Shown in pieces: positions 20,817 through 30,319 of a DNA stretch of 42,990 bases; within the stretch, counting starts at the first letter, position 1; each line of letters opens with the position of its first letter. The notes below the pieces were generated by a model, which was not told where the DNA came from, ran no database searches, and saw only the letters and a list, made by a program, of their open reading frames with translations. The stretch is from positions 1,114,220-1,157,209 of the forward strand of contig JAHNZQ020003147.1 in NCBI GenBank assembly GCA_019155205.2, given 5' to 3'. A program made the translations under genes and the position numbers. This DNA comes from Gracilaria vermiculophylla (lineage: Eukaryota > Rhodophyta > Florideophyceae > Gracilariales > Gracilariaceae).

Positions 20817-22127
20817 ATGGCGGGCGGTGCCCTGCGCATCTTCTTTTCGGCCACCATCTTTGTGCTAACTGGAGTGATAATGACCATATCCCTACAGGGT
20901 GTGCTTTACTCTGGGGGCGGTGATCGATCCACATTTCTACTGGCCATTCCGAATTACTTGGGAATCACGGCTGTTTACTTCCTTGGCGCGCGCTGCTTCC
21001 GTCTTCTCGACTCTCTCGGTGTGTGGTGCGGTGGCGGGAATGACGCAAACCGTGTGCATCTTTCGCTCTACGACAAGAAGCTTCAGCCCAAATTGGGTTT
21101 CTTCGAGACGCTTTTTCATCCTGATCGTCGAAAGTTATTCGTTCTAGCTTTTAACGAAACCGGGGGCTTTCTCACAGGACTGACCGGTTTGTCCATCGCT
21201 GGCTCTGGTCTTTACCAGGTTGTCTTCTCTGGCGGTACAGTCTTTACTGCGCTGCTCACTACATTCTTTCTCAGGAAACGTCTCTCAATTTCACAGTGGC
21301 TATGTGTTGGTGTAATTACAGCTGGGCTCATGATCACCGCGGAGCAAGTGACACATTCTGCTACCGAGGCGGGTGCCGCAAGTCTCATCAGTGGGCTCTC
21401 TTTCGTATTGGTTTCGTGTCTTTTCTACTCTACGAACTATGTAATTGCCGAACACGTTCTCGATGGGCTTGGAAACGATCAGGACCAAGAATCTGACAGT
21501 CTTCCGCCTCCTTCCGGACTCGACTTGTCTCTTTATACCGGTGGTTCCTGTCTAATAATCTTTGGGGCGTACGTCATGGCGCATACTGTTCCCAACTGGA
21601 AGCAACTCGTTGTACGCTCTATTGAACAGCACCATGGGAACAAGACTATCATCGTTGAAGAGTACATCTATTTGACTGTTGCGTCTTTCTTTCACGCAAT
21701 AACACATTATGATGTTGTTGCTACGGTGGGTGCAGTTCCAATCGGTGTGCTCAATGCAATTCGAGCGGTGAGCGTGTTTGGCGTCAGCTCCTTGTTTTTT
21801 TGCTCCAATCAGGCATCACAATGCTACAATTCGCGGAAAGGTATATCGACTGCGGTCGTTATTCTGGGGGCAATTGGGTATTCGGCGGCATCTGCTGTCA
21901 GTAATGCAGCCAAGGGATATACCAAGCTATCACAGGTTGACGCCGTTGCAACGCGGACAGCGAGGAAGCTGCGAAGAGCGATGAGTCAATCCGTTGATCT
22001 ATCGAAAAGCTTATCGCTATCTCTACTGCAAGGTCTTGAAACACCCGCAGACAGGAGTTTTACGCTTGGCAACATAACAGGTTCTTCCAGAAAGCGAAAA
22101 GATTCCATACAAGCCACGGACGGGTGA
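20817..22127 (+). CDS. drug/metabolite transporter superfamily protein (SLC35F-like, EamA fold)
   Basis: 436 residues from the only suitable ATG. About ten hydrophobic segments are visible: LRIFFSATIFVLTGVIMTIS at the N-terminus, FLLAIPNYLGITAVYFLGA, then SGLYQVVFSGGTVFTALLTT, QWLCVGVITAGLMITA, SGLSFVLVSCLFYSTNYVIA, SCLIIFGAYVMA, a segment around FFHAITHYDVVATVGA, GVLNAIRAVSVFGVSSLFF and AVVILGAIGYSAASAV. The YQVVFSGGTVFTALL...LRKRLS...QWL stretch is the repeat signature seen in SLC35F-type members. The hydrophilic C-terminus (about 60 residues, Ser/Arg/Lys-rich) is probably cytosolic. The substrate cannot be read from sequence: nucleotide sugars, purines or other small metabolites are all possible. 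The site is probably Golgi, ER, vacuole or plasma membrane, since no plastid presequence is evident. Confidence 0.8.
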   Translation: MAGGALRIFFSATIFVLTGVIMTISLQGVLYSGGGDRSTFLLAIPNYLGITAVYFLGARCFRLLDSLGVWCGGGNDANRVHLSLYDKKLQPKLGFFETLFHPDRRKLFVLAFNETGGFLTGLTGLSIAGSGLYQVVFSGGTVFTALLTTFFLRKRLSISQWLCVGVITAGLMITAEQVTHSATEAGAASLISGLSFVLVSCLFYSTNYVIAEHVLDGLGNDQDQESDSLPPPSGLDLSLYTGGSCLIIFGAYVMAHTVPNWKQLVVRSIEQHHGNKTIIVEEYIYLTVASFFHAITHYDVVATVGAVPIGVLNAIRAVSVFGVSSLFFCSNQASQCYNSRKGISTAVVILGAIGYSAASAVSNAAKGYTKLSQVDAVATRTARKLRRAMSQSVDLSKSLSLSLLQGLETPADRSFTLGNITGSSRKRKDSIQATDG

Positions 22128-22493
22128 CCAAAACCTTCACGTGCCGGATTCCGGTCTTTAACATTGTTGTAATTGTATTATAGGCAGATATTGACATAGG
22201 GGTGATCATGATGAACACATGTCTCGAAACGAGCATGAACATTCTGGTAGTAATGGTGGAATATGCTCGATCCGCGCTTCGCAAGACTCCCCGCAGCTGA
22301 CTTCTCGTACGCTTACCTCACGCATATTATACTAATAACACCTGTGGTTCATATTAGTAAACTTAACACAGAAATAAGGCCCATATAAGTTAACTGGACA
22401 CATAAATAGGCCCGTTTCACGATGATTTCTTGTGAAGCGGTCTCGCTTTCCCTAACGAATCTTGTGTTCCATTAAATATTCACAAAGATGACC
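22128..22493. other. convergent intergenic region
   Basis: 366 bp between the 3' ends of the transporter (plus) and secE (minus). It is AT-rich (ATTGTATTATAGG, ATATTATACTAATAACACC), consistent with cleavage and polyadenylation signals for both genes, but no canonical AATAAA was seen. Confidence 0.45.
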
Positions 22494-23036
22494 CTATATC
22501 CTTCCTTCAAACACAGCATGCGAAACGCGGTAGAAAAACCCATCCACAAAGTACAGCGTAACGACAGCCGCAACAATTGTGACAACTATCACCGCAGTGA
22601 GTCGAATAACTCTTGATGGTGACGGCCACTCAACAAGTTTAAATTCCTCAACCACTCCTTGTAAAAAACCGAGGATAGTGCTCTCATCTTTTTGAGACAG
22701 GCCGACTCCCATAGTAGAAATCTTTGATAGATCTATTTCATTTTCGACTCCGTTCCCTTCGACGGAGCTCGAGTTCGATTGTGGCTCGTTCACTCCAGTT
22801 AAAGTTGAGAGTGTCGGTAATGGTAGTTCATTCGGAAGTATTTTTTCTAGTTTAGACTCTCCCTCCGGTTGGTTGACGTTGGATTCTTGTTTTTGAAACT
22901 TGGCAAGCATGCTAGGTGAATTTTGGCGACATTTCTGACGTTTTGCTGGACGCCGCCTGCAACTGCTTCTAGATGAAAACGATGAGGTTGAAAGCACCGT
23001 TACAGAGGGAGACACAAAAGTGACTACTGCCGGCAT
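22494..23036 (-). CDS. secE: plastid preprotein translocase subunit SecE, nucleus-encoded
   Basis: 180 residues from the ATG at 23034-23036; the longer open frame upstream starts only at TTG. SecE is the small single-span partner of SecY in the thylakoid Sec translocon. The C-terminal domain is unmistakable: FLQGVVEEFKLVEWPSPSRV, with the amphipathic surface helix and conserved E-x-x-x-V-x-W-P-S/T, followed by one membrane span (VIRLTAVIVVTIVAAVVTLY) and a short lumenal tail. The N-terminus MPAVVTFVSPSVTVLSTSSF is Ser/Thr/Val-rich and becomes Arg-rich (SCRRRPAKRQKCR), as in a red-algal transit peptide. Residues about 50-120 form an acidic Ser/Pro/Glu-rich spacer. It is divergently arranged with the GTPase gene at 23518. 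Confidence 0.9.
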   Translation of the reverse strand: MPAVVTFVSPSVTVLSTSSFSSRSSCRRRPAKRQKCRQNSPSMLAKFQKQESNVNQPEGESKLEKILPNELPLPTLSTLTGVNEPQSNSSSVEGNGVENEIDLSKISTMGVGLSQKDESTILGFLQGVVEEFKLVEWPSPSRVIRLTAVIVVTIVAAVVTLYFVDGFFYRVSHAVFEGRI

Positions 23037-23517
23037 GGTAGAGAACAAAGATGTGCCTGTCAAAAAGGATGTCGATAGCGTCTGCTGCTGTGTTCGTCGT
23101 CTCGCTGTGACCACCAGCTGTGTCTCTACAACATGGAGGTACTGGATTGAACTCAAAGTCTTCCTGAGGCGTTCCCCTGGTCGTCGGAGATCCGTACAGC
23201 TGGCGTATTGTAATTGGGCAGGTGAAATGAGTTGCCATCGGATAAGGACCGTTCGGTCAATACTCAGACTGTACAGGAGAAGTGGGCCCGGCGACCAGCC
23301 CTGCTCGCGCCTTTCGACTGCTGGAGCTCAACAAAAACGTGTCGTACCGAGATCCTTCGACCCCCCAGCTCCGGCTCAGTGTCAACAGATCCTTCCGTTC
23401 GCCTCACACCTCCGCGGCGTCCCGTTCGACTCGCACGGCCCTTCTCTTCGTTTTACTCGGGGAGATCGTCCTATAGCGGCCCTTGGCTAGCAAGATCTTT
23501 CTCCCTCTGGGCTCGGC
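23037..23517. promoter_or_regulatory. divergent promoter region between secE and the Sey1-like GTPase gene
   Basis: 481 bp separates the two start codons, so both promoters and 5' UTRs must lie here. The sequence is GC- and pyrimidine-rich on the right (CTCCGGCTCAG, CTTCTCTTCGTTTTACTCG). No TATA box is evident. Shared regulation is possible but is inference from the layout alone. Confidence 0.6.
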
Positions 23518-25152
23518 ATGGCTCCGGTTCAAGTTATTGACGCCGAGGGCAACGCAGCGTTGTCCGCAAGCACGTGGTTTCCAGAGTATGATGAAATAGG
23601 CCCTGAGGCTCTTTTCATTGTGTCCATTCTGGGCGGACAAGCCTCGGGCAAGTCTACGTTGCTAAACAAACTGTTTGGCACTTCGTTCGTCGTCGGACCA
23701 CGAGCGACGGTAGCCACTGCCACAACCAAGGGCGTTTTTGCCGACAAATCGAAAGATCGAGCCACGCTTGTTGCTGTCGACGTTGAAGGCTCTGATTCGC
23801 GCGAAAGAGGTCGCGACGGTCGCGCGTTTCAGGCACGATGTGCTGCCTTCGTCACCTGCATCTCGGATGTCCTGCTGCTAAATCTGTGGTATCACGATGT
23901 TGGTCGATTTGACGCAGCTGGTTATGCCTTGCTCAAAGCAGTGTTCACCGAGGCTGCGAAGAACGCGGGACAAGATGCCTCAAGAACTGCTCTCGTTTTC
24001 GTCGTGAGAGATGTGGACGACGACGTGGATTTGAGCGAGCTCACGCAGCTACTCACAGGTGATGCAAAGGATATTTTCAGTGATGTGTCCAAAGATGAGG
24101 ACATGGATAGTCTGTTTGATATATCCGTGGTGGGTCTGCCCCACATGCGACACAGAGAGGAAGCGTTTAACAGCGGCTGTGAGAAGTTGGCAAAGAGAAT
24201 CATGGACGAGTCAGCAGAAGACACTTTAGCATCAACTGAATTCTCGAAAGCAATTCCAGCGGATGGGATTGGAACGTTCACTTCGAAGTTGTGGGATGAA
24301 CGGGCTACCAACAAGTCCTTCACAACTCCCAACGGGGAAGAAGCAGGCGAAGCAAGCGATGCGATGTTAAAGGAGGCATTCAAGTGCAACGAAGCCTTTT
24401 CGCATGCGCTGGTGGAAGCGTCGACAAAGTTGAATGACTTCCAGGCCACTACTATTGAAGTAGGTGAAAAGATCGAAGCATATGGGGCAAAGTCGGCACA
24501 ACTCATGGACGAAGCATTGGCTGCTTATGATGCTGCCACACAGGACTGTACCGATGAGAGCATTCAGATCCGCAAGCGTCGTGAGCTGGAATCCATCATT
24601 GACACATCACAACACGCAATCTTTGTGAAACAACTTCAGGTTCTTCGCGAGAACGCACTGGCGCACTTCAAGTCTGCGACAGCGTCAGACGATATGCCGT
24701 CAGACTTTGCATTCTACACAGCTGATTCATTGTTTCAACGGGAGGCCGAAGATTCAAAGCGACCAGGGTCGAGCTGGAGCGCCAATCAAGAGCGACAGGA
24801 TCTGCAGAATATGATGCAAGAGATTTCGACGCAACGCAAGCGACTTCTGACCTCGCAGGTGACAGCGGCTCAACAGCAAGCGCACGCAATGCAGTACTTG
24901 CAACTGCAACAGAGTCAGATCAACCAGATTCAGGCGCAAGCGTATGGTGGCAGTGCCGGGCAGTGGAATGTAGGCGCAGCGTACAGGCCGCCGGATACAA
25001 ACATCAATGCCAGCCTTAGCTATCAGCAGGGGCGCACCAACATCCAAATCTCGATGGTGCCCGACGACTCAGCGTCTCTGCTCGGCCCCAATGGATTCAC
25101 AGCCGGTGTGGGACCTGGTAATCTTGGTCTCTCCTTCAATATAGGTTTGTAG
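23518..25152 (+). CDS. Sey1/RHD3-like GB1-type GTPase, short form without a visible membrane anchor
   Basis: 544 residues, intronless. The N-terminal G domain has a P-loop at 39-46 (GGQASGKST), a switch-I Thr block at 67-71 (TATTKG), the G3 motif DVEG at 88-91 followed by SDSRERG, and the G4 Arg-Asp at 164-165 (FVVRD), all as in the Sey1/RHD3/atlastin group. FVTCISDVLLLNLWYHDVGR matches the Sey1 helix after G3. Family members of about 750-870 residues fuse ER membranes and carry two C-terminal transmembrane helices. Here there is a helical region (about 280-400), a Gln-rich helix (455-500) and a Gly/Asn/Ser tail with no hydrophobic span. The protein is probably soluble or works through a partner. 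AATAAA lies 31 bp after the stop. Confidence 0.85.
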   Translation: MAPVQVIDAEGNAALSASTWFPEYDEIGPEALFIVSILGGQASGKSTLLNKLFGTSFVVGPRATVATATTKGVFADKSKDRATLVAVDVEGSDSRERGRDGRAFQARCAAFVTCISDVLLLNLWYHDVGRFDAAGYALLKAVFTEAAKNAGQDASRTALVFVVRDVDDDVDLSELTQLLTGDAKDIFSDVSKDEDMDSLFDISVVGLPHMRHREEAFNSGCEKLAKRIMDESAEDTLASTEFSKAIPADGIGTFTSKLWDERATNKSFTTPNGEEAGEASDAMLKEAFKCNEAFSHALVEASTKLNDFQATTIEVGEKIEAYGAKSAQLMDEALAAYDAATQDCTDESIQIRKRRELESIIDTSQHAIFVKQLQVLRENALAHFKSATASDDMPSDFAFYTADSLFQREAEDSKRPGSSWSANQERQDLQNMMQEISTQRKRLLTSQVTAAQQQAHAMQYLQLQQSQINQIQAQAYGGSAGQWNVGAAYRPPDTNINASLSYQQGRTNIQISMVPDDSASLLGPNGFTAGVGPGNLGLSFNIGL

Positions 25153-25182
25153 GCGATTTTGATTCAAGCGCTTTCACCACTC

Positions 25183-25188
25183 AATAAA
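25183..25188 (+). terminator. candidate poly(A) signal of the GTPase gene
   Basis: AATAAA 31 bp downstream of the stop codon at 25150-25152. The distance fits a short 3' UTR; transcript evidence is not available here. Confidence 0.45.
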
Positions 25189-28100
25189 CCCATGCGCACG
25201 AACTTTCTTAAGAACCAGAACAGAAAGAAAGACTTGTACTACTTTTGGGAACGTGAATGCGACGTCTTTTCCACAGATTCTATCGACATATGTAGAGGGC
25301 GAATTCAACTTTCATCAGTCAGATCTGAACACAAGTAAATGCTCCTAAGATGACTCCAACTTGATCAGGTGTAGTCGTAAAGTACGTGCAATTGATACTG
25401 TACCGCAGAAGGGGAGAGATCGGCATTGAGATGCACGCGGATCACATCAGGTATTATGGATCAAGGTCGAGTGTGTGACCGAGAACATGTTTCATAAACG
25501 CTATGTATCATCTGCTTCGTCGCTTGTGAAGCAGTCGGTTAGGCTACCCCTTCTCTCAAGTCCTTGCTTTCTGCTATAGAACTCTCCGAGTATGATCGCC
25601 GTGAAGAAAAACTACGGAAACCAAATGTAGATGATAAACATCGCGACCTCCTTTTCAAATTCAGCAGAAAAACTGTGCACTTATTGGGGGTCTCAACAAT
25701 GTTCTTTCCACGCTTTCATTTATCGTGCATCCCAATGTTCATCATTTTCTCTAAAGAAGACCATCTGGAAGAATCCAAACGCACTGGAATACACAACTTT
25801 CAGTTGGCTAGCACTGAAGTTCTTTCTGTAGCGCGCACAAAGGAACTTGTTCGCAGTTATTTGCGTTTAAGTTCACTGGGCGGATTTGAAAGCGGCCATT
25901 GACAACAACTTCTCTTAGAGCGATTGCTTTGCGTTTGGCTGTTCTGCAACAGACGATAAGCTTAACTTAACTGTTCATGGTGCAGATGATAACACAATTT
26001 GCATTCTCTGCATCGATTGAGGTGCTCTGTTGTGTGGCAGTTTAGCATGAAGAGCGAGGAGACAACGATCTTAAAAGCACCTATGAAGACGACTTATTGG
26101 ATAGCAGAACTGTTCTTTTCTTCAGCCAAGTCGAGGTTTAGTCTCCAAAGTTTGTGAACAGACAAATAGTCACATCTATATAACGACACGAAAAATGGAG
26201 TGCGGACATGTGTATGATTGAGTTTGAATCAGAGAAGGAAAAGGTGTTTGTGTGGTAATTTGAATGCCTACTGACACTCCTCAGAAATATGGCTTGCCTC
26301 GTGGCCGAAAGATGCTCAATGGACATAACCCGTTAAGGCGAAGAACGGAAATTGGCATCAAACTCAATCTTGAGAAAACATGCAGATGGTACAGCTCATA
26401 CCTGAAATGCATTTGCGTGCTTTTCGTTGGTGAACACAAAACGTGTCTCACAAAATTCGATAATCACACTCCAGTTCTCTAGTTGGTTTAAACCGATAGA
26501 CAACAAGAATGTGATTAGCAGTGTTCTTCGTAGTAATGCGCTTCCTTCGTTCATGCGTCAGTTCCTCACCAACGAAAATGACTCTTACATTCAGATAGAC
26601 CGGCAAAGACACCCCCATCACCCAGCACTTTGCTTGCTATAGGCACGCAAATTGTTGTGGTTCTTTGCACGTGGTTCTTTGCACGTGGTTCTTTGCACAG
26701 TTTTGCTGCATGGTGACATAGTCTTCCAGTCCATCGTTAGGATTTTTAGGCGAATGAAATGGACTGGCAATCCGAGAGCCCTACATACTTACCTTCCAAA
26801 ATTCTGAAGCCTTGTGAGATATCGGTTACCCCCTTTACCTGCTGCGGTGAGTTGTCTGTTTTCACAAAAATAGGATACAACACAAATACTTGTCTTGAGA
26901 CTGCTTTGATCATTACAGAAGCGTGGCACAAGAGGTAAAATGCATGTCATGATTTTCTTGGAGCGTCATTTCAATATGACCTCGTCCATCATTTGTGACT
27001 CAATTTCAGATTACAAAACTCATATCCATGATGATGCCCGCTTACGGTGTGCACAATTTGACTTCATCTGAATGGAGCTGATGGAGTCAGGCATGCACAA
27101 GCAGAGATAAGGTCATGCTCTGGCTTTAAATGGGTTCTGGGATGAGGGATCTTCTAAGACAGACCACAAGTGCTTGGGTAGCGTCATTATGTGCTGGCTT
27201 TGGATGAAAGTACTTTACACATGTACTGGTCTGAGTATCAGACGGATACGGCAGTCAGATCTGACAAATAAAACTGGCTTCCACAGTAAGTAGAAACTCC
27301 TCAGTGACGCTTTCGGCGGAGGTTCCATGGAGCGTAATCTCATTAATGTTGATTGAGAGGCACAAATCTGTGGAGGTCGTGCGTTTGAAGAAGCAAAATA
27401 TATTTCTGTAGCGGACGCTCTTCCTAGCACGATTGAATGAATGTCCCGAGGCTGAAAATCGTCAGCTCTATTTCACCAGAACCCTGCTAGTCGGAGAAAC
27501 TGTTTTAGTCTGAGGAAGACACAGAATCACCAATCGGGTAGGAGAATCATAGAGAAATCTGGGCTCTCTCTCGGGCATTTCTGAACTTCATTTGTTCATG
27601 AGCACCGTTTGAAAACTGTAAATTCTATGAGTCTCTGGATCCATCTCCCAGTGGACGAAGCCCATCGTTCCGAAGCATTATTCCGGCCCACCTTCGGGGT
27701 AGTTCACGGCTGTGGGACCCTGGCTTGATTCAGTTTTGAAACGGTATCTCTTACGTGGCGCACGAAATCGTGCGGGTGAGTGAGAGCTTCACCACCGAAA
27801 TTCTTGAGGGCATGCGATGGACCGCTGTTGCAATCTTATAATTCACAACGAGACAAGTGCGACAGCCTCGCTCAAACATGTCGTCGCAATGTCGGGAACC
27901 TCAACGATATTCTCACTTTTTACGGGATGCATGCGTCAGACGAAAGCCAATTGGGGTTTTCTCCTCCGTTTTCTACATTTTACAGAACGGAAATGCGTCG
28001 GGAAAGCTGATGGATGAAATTAAAAACTTGCTGCCTCAGTCAACCCCAAAGGCTGACTCAGGCAGACATTTGCATGCATTTGCTTTTCCATCACGGTAAC

Positions 28101-28700
28101 ATTTCTTGGGGAATGATTGCGACGAGTCGTCGTTGCAGTAGCATCACAATTGCGACAGTGTTCACAATTTGGTGGCCAGCAATCGATGAGCCTCGGTAGC
28201 CGAGGCCGTCCTAACATGCTTCTGATTCGTTTGGTAGTATCTTGGGCTGATATTAGAAAAGTGACGGCCTCCGTACATAGGATGTTTTCTGGTGCTCATG
28301 TTGCGACATGACAGCGGCGGAACACACGCAAGGCGCCTGGATCAGGCGAGGATTGTTCGTGGTGTCGAAGGATTATTGAGTTGATTGCGGGCGTCCAGCG
28401 AGCGCAGGATGATATGTTTGCTCATCCTGCGTCGATTGCGTTTTTGCAGCCGGGATGCGGCGCGCTTCGAATCGCTCAGCACGAGTAGGGGCTGCCTGGT
28501 GAACTAAAATCGGACTGCCAGTTGTGGCTCTCGCTGAGAAGGAAGATTTGCTTGTTGAGTTTCTGTGGTTTGCACGAAGACCAAATGCGCAACGACAGAT
28601 AGGAAAATTTGTGGCGATGGTCCAGTCGTAAAGTATCTCAAGAAAACATGTGTCGCTCTGTGGTACTGGGCAACTCAAAATATTTGTGTTTACCGGATTA
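25189..28700. other. gene-poor intergenic stretch
   Basis: Only short open frames occur. The longest (25564-25902) has no ATG start and resembles nothing. A 14-bp unit is repeated three times at 26657-26698 (listed separately). A perfect 12-bp inverted repeat with an 11-nt loop lies at 28031-28065 (CTGCCTCAGTCA and its complement). No tRNA, rRNA or transposon domain was recognised. Confidence 0.45.
26657..26698. repeat. tandem repeat, 3 x 14 bp
   Basis: GTGGTTCTTTGCAC is repeated exactly three times head to tail. It is a simple minisatellite-like expansion in non-coding DNA. Confidence 0.9.
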
Positions 28701-29950
28701 TCCATTTCTAACCACATGCGGGCTTCGTTTAAATTATATTCCACCCGAGTATGGAAAGAGCCACGGCGTAAATGTGGTGGCGTTTGCAAGTTTCAGCGGT
28801 GGTGGTGGTGGGCTTGAATGCATGCGGACGGACGAACAACTCATTTGACATGCGTGGGCCTAGAATGAGGGTAGGGTGTTGAAAGGAGGTAGCAAAGGCA
28901 AAGGTAACGAACTTGAGCGCTGGAGGGGTGCGAATGCGCATCGGGTAGATAAAGCACTGTTGAAGTCGACGCAGCGGGCAGCCACGGTGGAAGCGACAAG
29001 TAAGCAAGAGCTGACGCTCTTGCCTCCCGGCTTTGCTGGCGCTGCGGGTGGCAGTGCGATGAATGCGAGGCGGGGGAGGAATCAAGGCGCGGCGGGGACG
29101 CTGTTTCACGTTGCAGGCACTGGGGGGGTTGGCGAAGTCGCCGCCACGGAAGTGTGGCGGGCTTGTCCGACAACCGGACCAAGCACCCGCTGTGGATGGC
29201 GGCCAGAGCGTTGGGTGCCCGCGGCAGAGTAGCGCGGGCTTGGAGGAGGGAGCACTCACATGGAAAGCCTGCGCCGCACGTGCACGACGCGGGCGGGCGA
29301 CGGCGGTGGAAAAAGATGGGGCGCATGGCGGGAACGTGTTGAAAAAGGTTTTGCGGTGGAACGTAGCTGCGGTGTGCTGGCTGCTGCGCAGCTGTAAACT
29401 GGCACGCACGCATCACAAACGTGTTCAAAAACTTTTTCCACTGCCGCACGCGGCGTGTGTGCGCGATTGGGCGGCGCGCGCGCAAGCGGCTTACAGCGTC
29501 GGGCCAGCGCGCGCCCGCGCGGGCGCGGGGCTCGCGCGAGTGGAAGAAGGCGGCACGCTCTTTGCTCCTCGCCCGATTACGCGGCGCGCGTGGCCTTCAC
29601 GTGCGGCCAATGCCGTTGACGGCTGCCGAATGCACGCTCATTCACCTCTCATCTTCGCGGCGTTGTGCGCCAGCGCATCATCTCGTCAACAAACTTACAA
29701 TGCCGACGCCGCCTCCCTCTGCTGCGCCGCTCGAGGTTGCCCGTGTCGTGTCCATCCGTTCCCTTTCTCCGCTAGTTATTGTGGTGTAGTGGCTAGCCAA
29801 CCGTTCCAAGAAGCCTCCTCGTTCGATTATGCCCCACTGCTCGTTGTGCGTGCTTTTCTCCACCTCTTGTCCGCCCTCCTTCTCCACTACTTAAACCGAT
29901 CCCTCTCCCCCTCGAATCGCCTCGCACTCCCCTCCTTGAGTCCGCTTTGA
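28701..29950. other. GC-rich region, open in many frames, no gene called
   Basis: Frames of 200-295 codons are open on both strands at once (for example 29063-29950 plus, 28729-29409 minus). Their translations are Ala/Arg/Pro-rich with no domain, so stop-codon scarcity from GC content explains them. Positions 29510-29527 are a perfect 18-bp palindrome of C and G only. The block sits 0.4-1.6 kb upstream of the GH63 gene and may be a CpG-rich control region. Confidence 0.45.
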
Positions 29951-30319
29951 GTTTGTCGCACCACCTGCAAGCATCGCCGCTGGCTAGCGCCCCAACGCTG
30001 CTTTCGTAGCTGCCCCGTTGTCGCATCGCCTCCCCTCCCATCTTCCACTGCCTTGAGTTGCCCTTCGGCATTTTCAAAGTCAATCTCGGACAGTAAGCCT
30101 CTATCTTGCACCCTTCTTCCATCGTTCTTGGATGGGCCCGTACACCTCTTGCTCTTCTTTTCCGCAGTCGTTTAAGCAGCGACTTATATATTCCCTCACC
30201 TACTCCAGGCCCCCCCTGTGTCGTGTTTGACCCTTTTGATTTCGTCCTTTTGTCACCCCAACTTTCTGTTCTCACCCTCACCCCAACCCTTACCCGTCAC
30301 TAGCATAACGCTCTCCGGA
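29951..30319 (+). promoter_or_regulatory. promoter and pyrimidine-rich leader of the GH63 gene
   Basis: A TATATA at 30185-30190 lies about 130 bp before the ATG. It is followed by a long C/T-rich tract (CTCACCTACTCCAGGCCCCC, CACCCTCACCCCAACCC) up to the start codon. The TATA assignment is by position only. The tyrosinase gene has a similar GATATATTC about 130 bp before its own ATG. Confidence 0.35.

Noticed and set aside
22494..23156. Longer SecE start at 23156
   Set aside because: That start is TTG; the ATG at 23034-23036 begins a transit-peptide-like N-terminus.
25564..25902. 112-codon plus-strand frame
   Set aside because: Starts at TTG, no ATG, no recognisable motif, in AT-rich intergenic DNA.
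28729..29485. Two overlapping minus-strand frames of 214 and 226 codons
   Set aside because: They overlap each other and the plus-strand frame, have no domain, and read like translated GC-rich non-coding DNA.
29063..29950. 295-codon plus-strand frame
   Set aside because: Ala/Arg/Ser-rich low-information sequence; the opposite strand is open too. GC content explains the lack of stops.
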